Shown in pieces: positions 62,286-64,000 of a stretch of 64,000 nucleotides of DNA (the stretch's first letter is position 1; each line of letters opens with the position of its first letter). The translations under genes were made by a program, and so were the position numbers. The stretch comes from Caulobacter segnis. Lineage in GTDB: Bacteria; Pseudomonadota; Alphaproteobacteria; Caulobacterales; Caulobacteraceae. Location of the stretch: NCBI RefSeq assembly GCF_019931575.1, contig NZ_CP082923.1:1984001-2048000 (forward strand). The letters run 5' to 3'. A model generated the notes under the pieces. That model was not told the DNA's origin and did no database searches. It was given only the letters and a program-made list of their open reading frames with translations.

Positions 62286-62822
62286 ATGTTGAAGATCATT
62301 CTGATCGCCGTCGTCGTCGCCATCGTCGGCGTGCTGGTCTTCGCCGCGACGCGGCCGGACAGTTTCGTGGTCACGCGAACCGCCGTCATCGACGCGCCGC
62401 CCGAGACGCTGGAGGGCATGGTTTCCGACTTCCACCAGTGGGCCGCCTGGTCGCCGTGGGAGAAGCTGGATCCCGGCATGACTCGCACCTACGGCGGCCC
62501 GGCCAGCGGCGTCGGCGCGACCTATGCCTGGGTCGGCAACGACAAGGTCGGCTCGGGAAGCATGGAGATCGAGACGGTGACGCCGGGGCGCGAGGTCGTC
62601 TTCGGACTGCACTTCCTCAAGCCGTTCAAGGCCGACAACACCGGCCGCTTCGTGTTCGAGCCGCAGGGGGCGGGCGCCACGAAGGTCACCTGGTCTATGT
62701 CCGGCAAGAACCCCTACATCGCCAAGCTGATGGGGCTGGTCTTCAACATGGATCAGGTGATCGGCAAGGACTTCGAGAAGGGCCTGGCCGACATGAAGGT
62801 CGCGGCCGAAAGGCGAGCCTGA
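62286..62822 (+). CDS. SRPBCC-domain protein with N-terminal membrane helix
   Basis: This 178-residue protein has an N-terminal transmembrane helix (ILIAVVVAIVGVLVFAA) and a SRPBCC (START-like) domain with WAAWSPWEKLD and GVGATYAWVGN. This fold binds hydrophobic ligands. It follows the ECF42 operon by 98 bp and might belong to it. Ligand unknown. Confidence 0.75.
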   Translation: MLKIILIAVVVAIVGVLVFAATRPDSFVVTRTAVIDAPPETLEGMVSDFHQWAAWSPWEKLDPGMTRTYGGPASGVGATYAWVGNDKVGSGSMEIETVTPGREVVFGLHFLKPFKADNTGRFVFEPQGAGATKVTWSMSGKNPYIAKLMGLVFNMDQVIGKDFEKGLADMKVAAERRA

Positions 62823-62901
62823 CCAAGGGGTTGGCGGCGGCGACGCGCTCTCGGTTGAAGTAAGTTCTTGATTTGTTCCATGTGGCGCGCATAATCGCGG
62901 C

Positions 62902-63987
62902 ATGGCCGAGGCAGTGAAATCGGCGCCGCCGCCCAGGGGGCGGGGCGCGAAGTCCAATCGAACCGGGCGGTTCGAAGCGCGGGAGCGCGAGGCGTTCGAC
63001 GACGGCTGGGGCGAGGAGGAAGAACCCAAGCAGTTGAAGACCGAACTGCAGCCGATGAAATCGCGGACGATCATCGCCCGCAACCAGAGCCCGGACGTCG
63101 GCTTCGACCGTTCGATCAATCCGTACCGCGGGTGCAGCCACGGCTGCATCTACTGCTACGCCCGGCCCAACCATGCCTATCTCGGCCTGTCGCCGGGCCT
63201 GGACTTCGAGAGCAAGATCTTCTTCAAGCCGCACGCGGGCGAACTGCTGGAGAAGGAGTTGGCCAAGGCCAGCTACAAGCCGGCGACGATCCACATCGGC
63301 GGCGACACCGATCCCTACCAGCCCGACGAGAAGCAGCTGCGGGCGACGCGTCAGGTGATCGAGGTGCTGGAGCGTTACGGCCACCCGTTCACGATCATCA
63401 CCAAGTCGGCCCTGATCCTGCGCGATCTCGACATCTACAGCCGTCTGGCGGCGCGCAAGCTGACCCGGGTGGCGATCTCGATCACCACCCTGGACCGGCG
63501 GCTGGCGCGCAGCATGGAGCCGCGCGCGGCGACGCCCGGCAGGCGGATCGAGGCGGTGCGACGGCTGACCGAAGCCGGGGTGCCGGTCACGGTGATGTTC
63601 GCGCCGGCCATTCCCGGTCTCAACGACCATGAGGTCGAGACGGTGCTGGAAGCCTCGGCCAAGGCGGGCGCGCGAGGGGCGGGCTATGTCGCCCTGCGTC
63701 TGCCGCGCGAGATCGCCCAGCTGTTCGAGGAGTGGCTGGAGAGCGACTATCCCGACAGGGCGCGTAAAGTGATGTCGCTGGTCCGTCAGATCCGCAAGGG
63801 CGAGACCTATAGCGCCAACTGGGGCGAACGGATGGTGGGCGACGGTCCGGTGGCCGAGGTGCTGCGGCAGAGGTTCCATCTGGCGGTGAAGAAGTTCGGG
63901 CTGGACCAGCCCTGGACGCCGCTGGACGTCAGCCAGTTCACGCCGCCTCGTTTGGGCGGCGGCGGGCAAATGGATTTGTTCGGGTGA
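62902..63987 (+). CDS. radical SAM protein of the SPL-like (PA0069) type
   Basis: This 361-residue protein has the radical SAM motif CSHGCIYC (CX3CX2C), an upstream block NPYRGCSHGC, IHIGGDTDPYQPDE and PREIAQLFEEWLE. It is related to spore photoproduct lyase-like radical SAM proteins of unknown substrate that are widespread in proteobacteria. Complete in the window; 13 bases remain after its stop. Confidence 0.85.
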   Translation: MAEAVKSAPPPRGRGAKSNRTGRFEAREREAFDDGWGEEEEPKQLKTELQPMKSRTIIARNQSPDVGFDRSINPYRGCSHGCIYCYARPNHAYLGLSPGLDFESKIFFKPHAGELLEKELAKASYKPATIHIGGDTDPYQPDEKQLRATRQVIEVLERYGHPFTIITKSALILRDLDIYSRLAARKLTRVAISITTLDRRLARSMEPRAATPGRRIEAVRRLTEAGVPVTVMFAPAIPGLNDHEVETVLEASAKAGARGAGYVALRLPREIAQLFEEWLESDYPDRARKVMSLVRQIRKGETYSANWGERMVGDGPVAEVLRQRFHLAVKKFGLDQPWTPLDVSQFTPPRLGGGGQMDLFG

Positions 63988-64000
63988 CCAGGACTTAGAG

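Noticed and set aside
1..64000. CRISPR arrays, rRNA genes, intact transposases or a plasmid origin
   Set aside because: No regularly spaced repeats, rRNA-like blocks, DDE-type transposase or iteron clusters were seen.

Overview
The window comes from a high-GC alphaproteobacterium and almost certainly from Caulobacter or a very close relative. The best evidence is a polar organising protein PopZ (45877..46419) lying between an RsaF/TolC-type outer-membrane factor and valS. As I recall, C. crescentus has the same order. A perfect CtrA-type box and many small Caulobacter-style exported proteins agree. No rRNA, CRISPR array, intact transposase or intact phage gene is visible.

Positions 1 to about 25.75 kb look accessory. 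After the 3' end of an autotransporter barrel comes a sulfide/persulfide detoxification unit: a persulfide-dioxygenase-like hydrolase, a BigR/SqrR-type redox repressor, a rhodanese with a membrane tail and a TauE/SafE permease. Next is an arsenic cluster (arsR-arsC, arsH-arsN, arsO) without any ArsB/Acr3 pump, then a PiT phosphate permease. From 8 to 21.6 kb there is a lipid/redox island. It holds a flavin oxidoreductase, a CobW GTPase coupled to an odd rhodanese, a fatty-acid-hydroxylase-like protein, and an operon of two ferritin-like diiron proteins plus a thioester-reductase-like SDR. Two UbiB-family kinase-like proteins coupled to an unknown protein, an AqpS-like aquaporin and a membrane desaturase follow. 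The two diiron proteins keep all six metal ligands of cyanobacterial aldehyde-deformylating oxygenase (ADO) and sit next to a reductase, so a hydrocarbon- or aldehyde-forming pathway is the most interesting candidate system here. A two-component system with an outer-membrane protein and a DUF3313 lipoprotein (22.2-25.75 kb) shares arrays of a GATGGAGG-like element.

The accessory part appears to end at dusA (26039). Directly upstream of dusA lies an unlabelled, decayed remnant of a phage-type integrase (25753..25926). The 5' end of dusA is a known integration target, so the left 25.7 kb may be a genomic island whose integrase has decayed.

From dusA onward the content is chromosomal housekeeping: a retropepsin-like protease, paired small exported proteins, cobT, a pair of acyl-CoA dehydrogenases, a LOG protein, an Atm1-type ABC exporter, glyoxalase I, a glutathione transferase, two near-identical tRNA-Asn genes, a debranching-enzyme/glycosyltransferase pair, Pcm, the RsaF-like factor, PopZ, ValS, two serine hydrolases, an acyl-CoA ligase, an amidase, TlyA, an RlmD-type rRNA methyltransferase, a frameshifted methyltransferase, an acyltransferase, an ECF42-type sigma factor with its DGPF partner, and a radical SAM protein. 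Two short genes (33228..33353 and 43114..43293) were found by reading the sequence directly.
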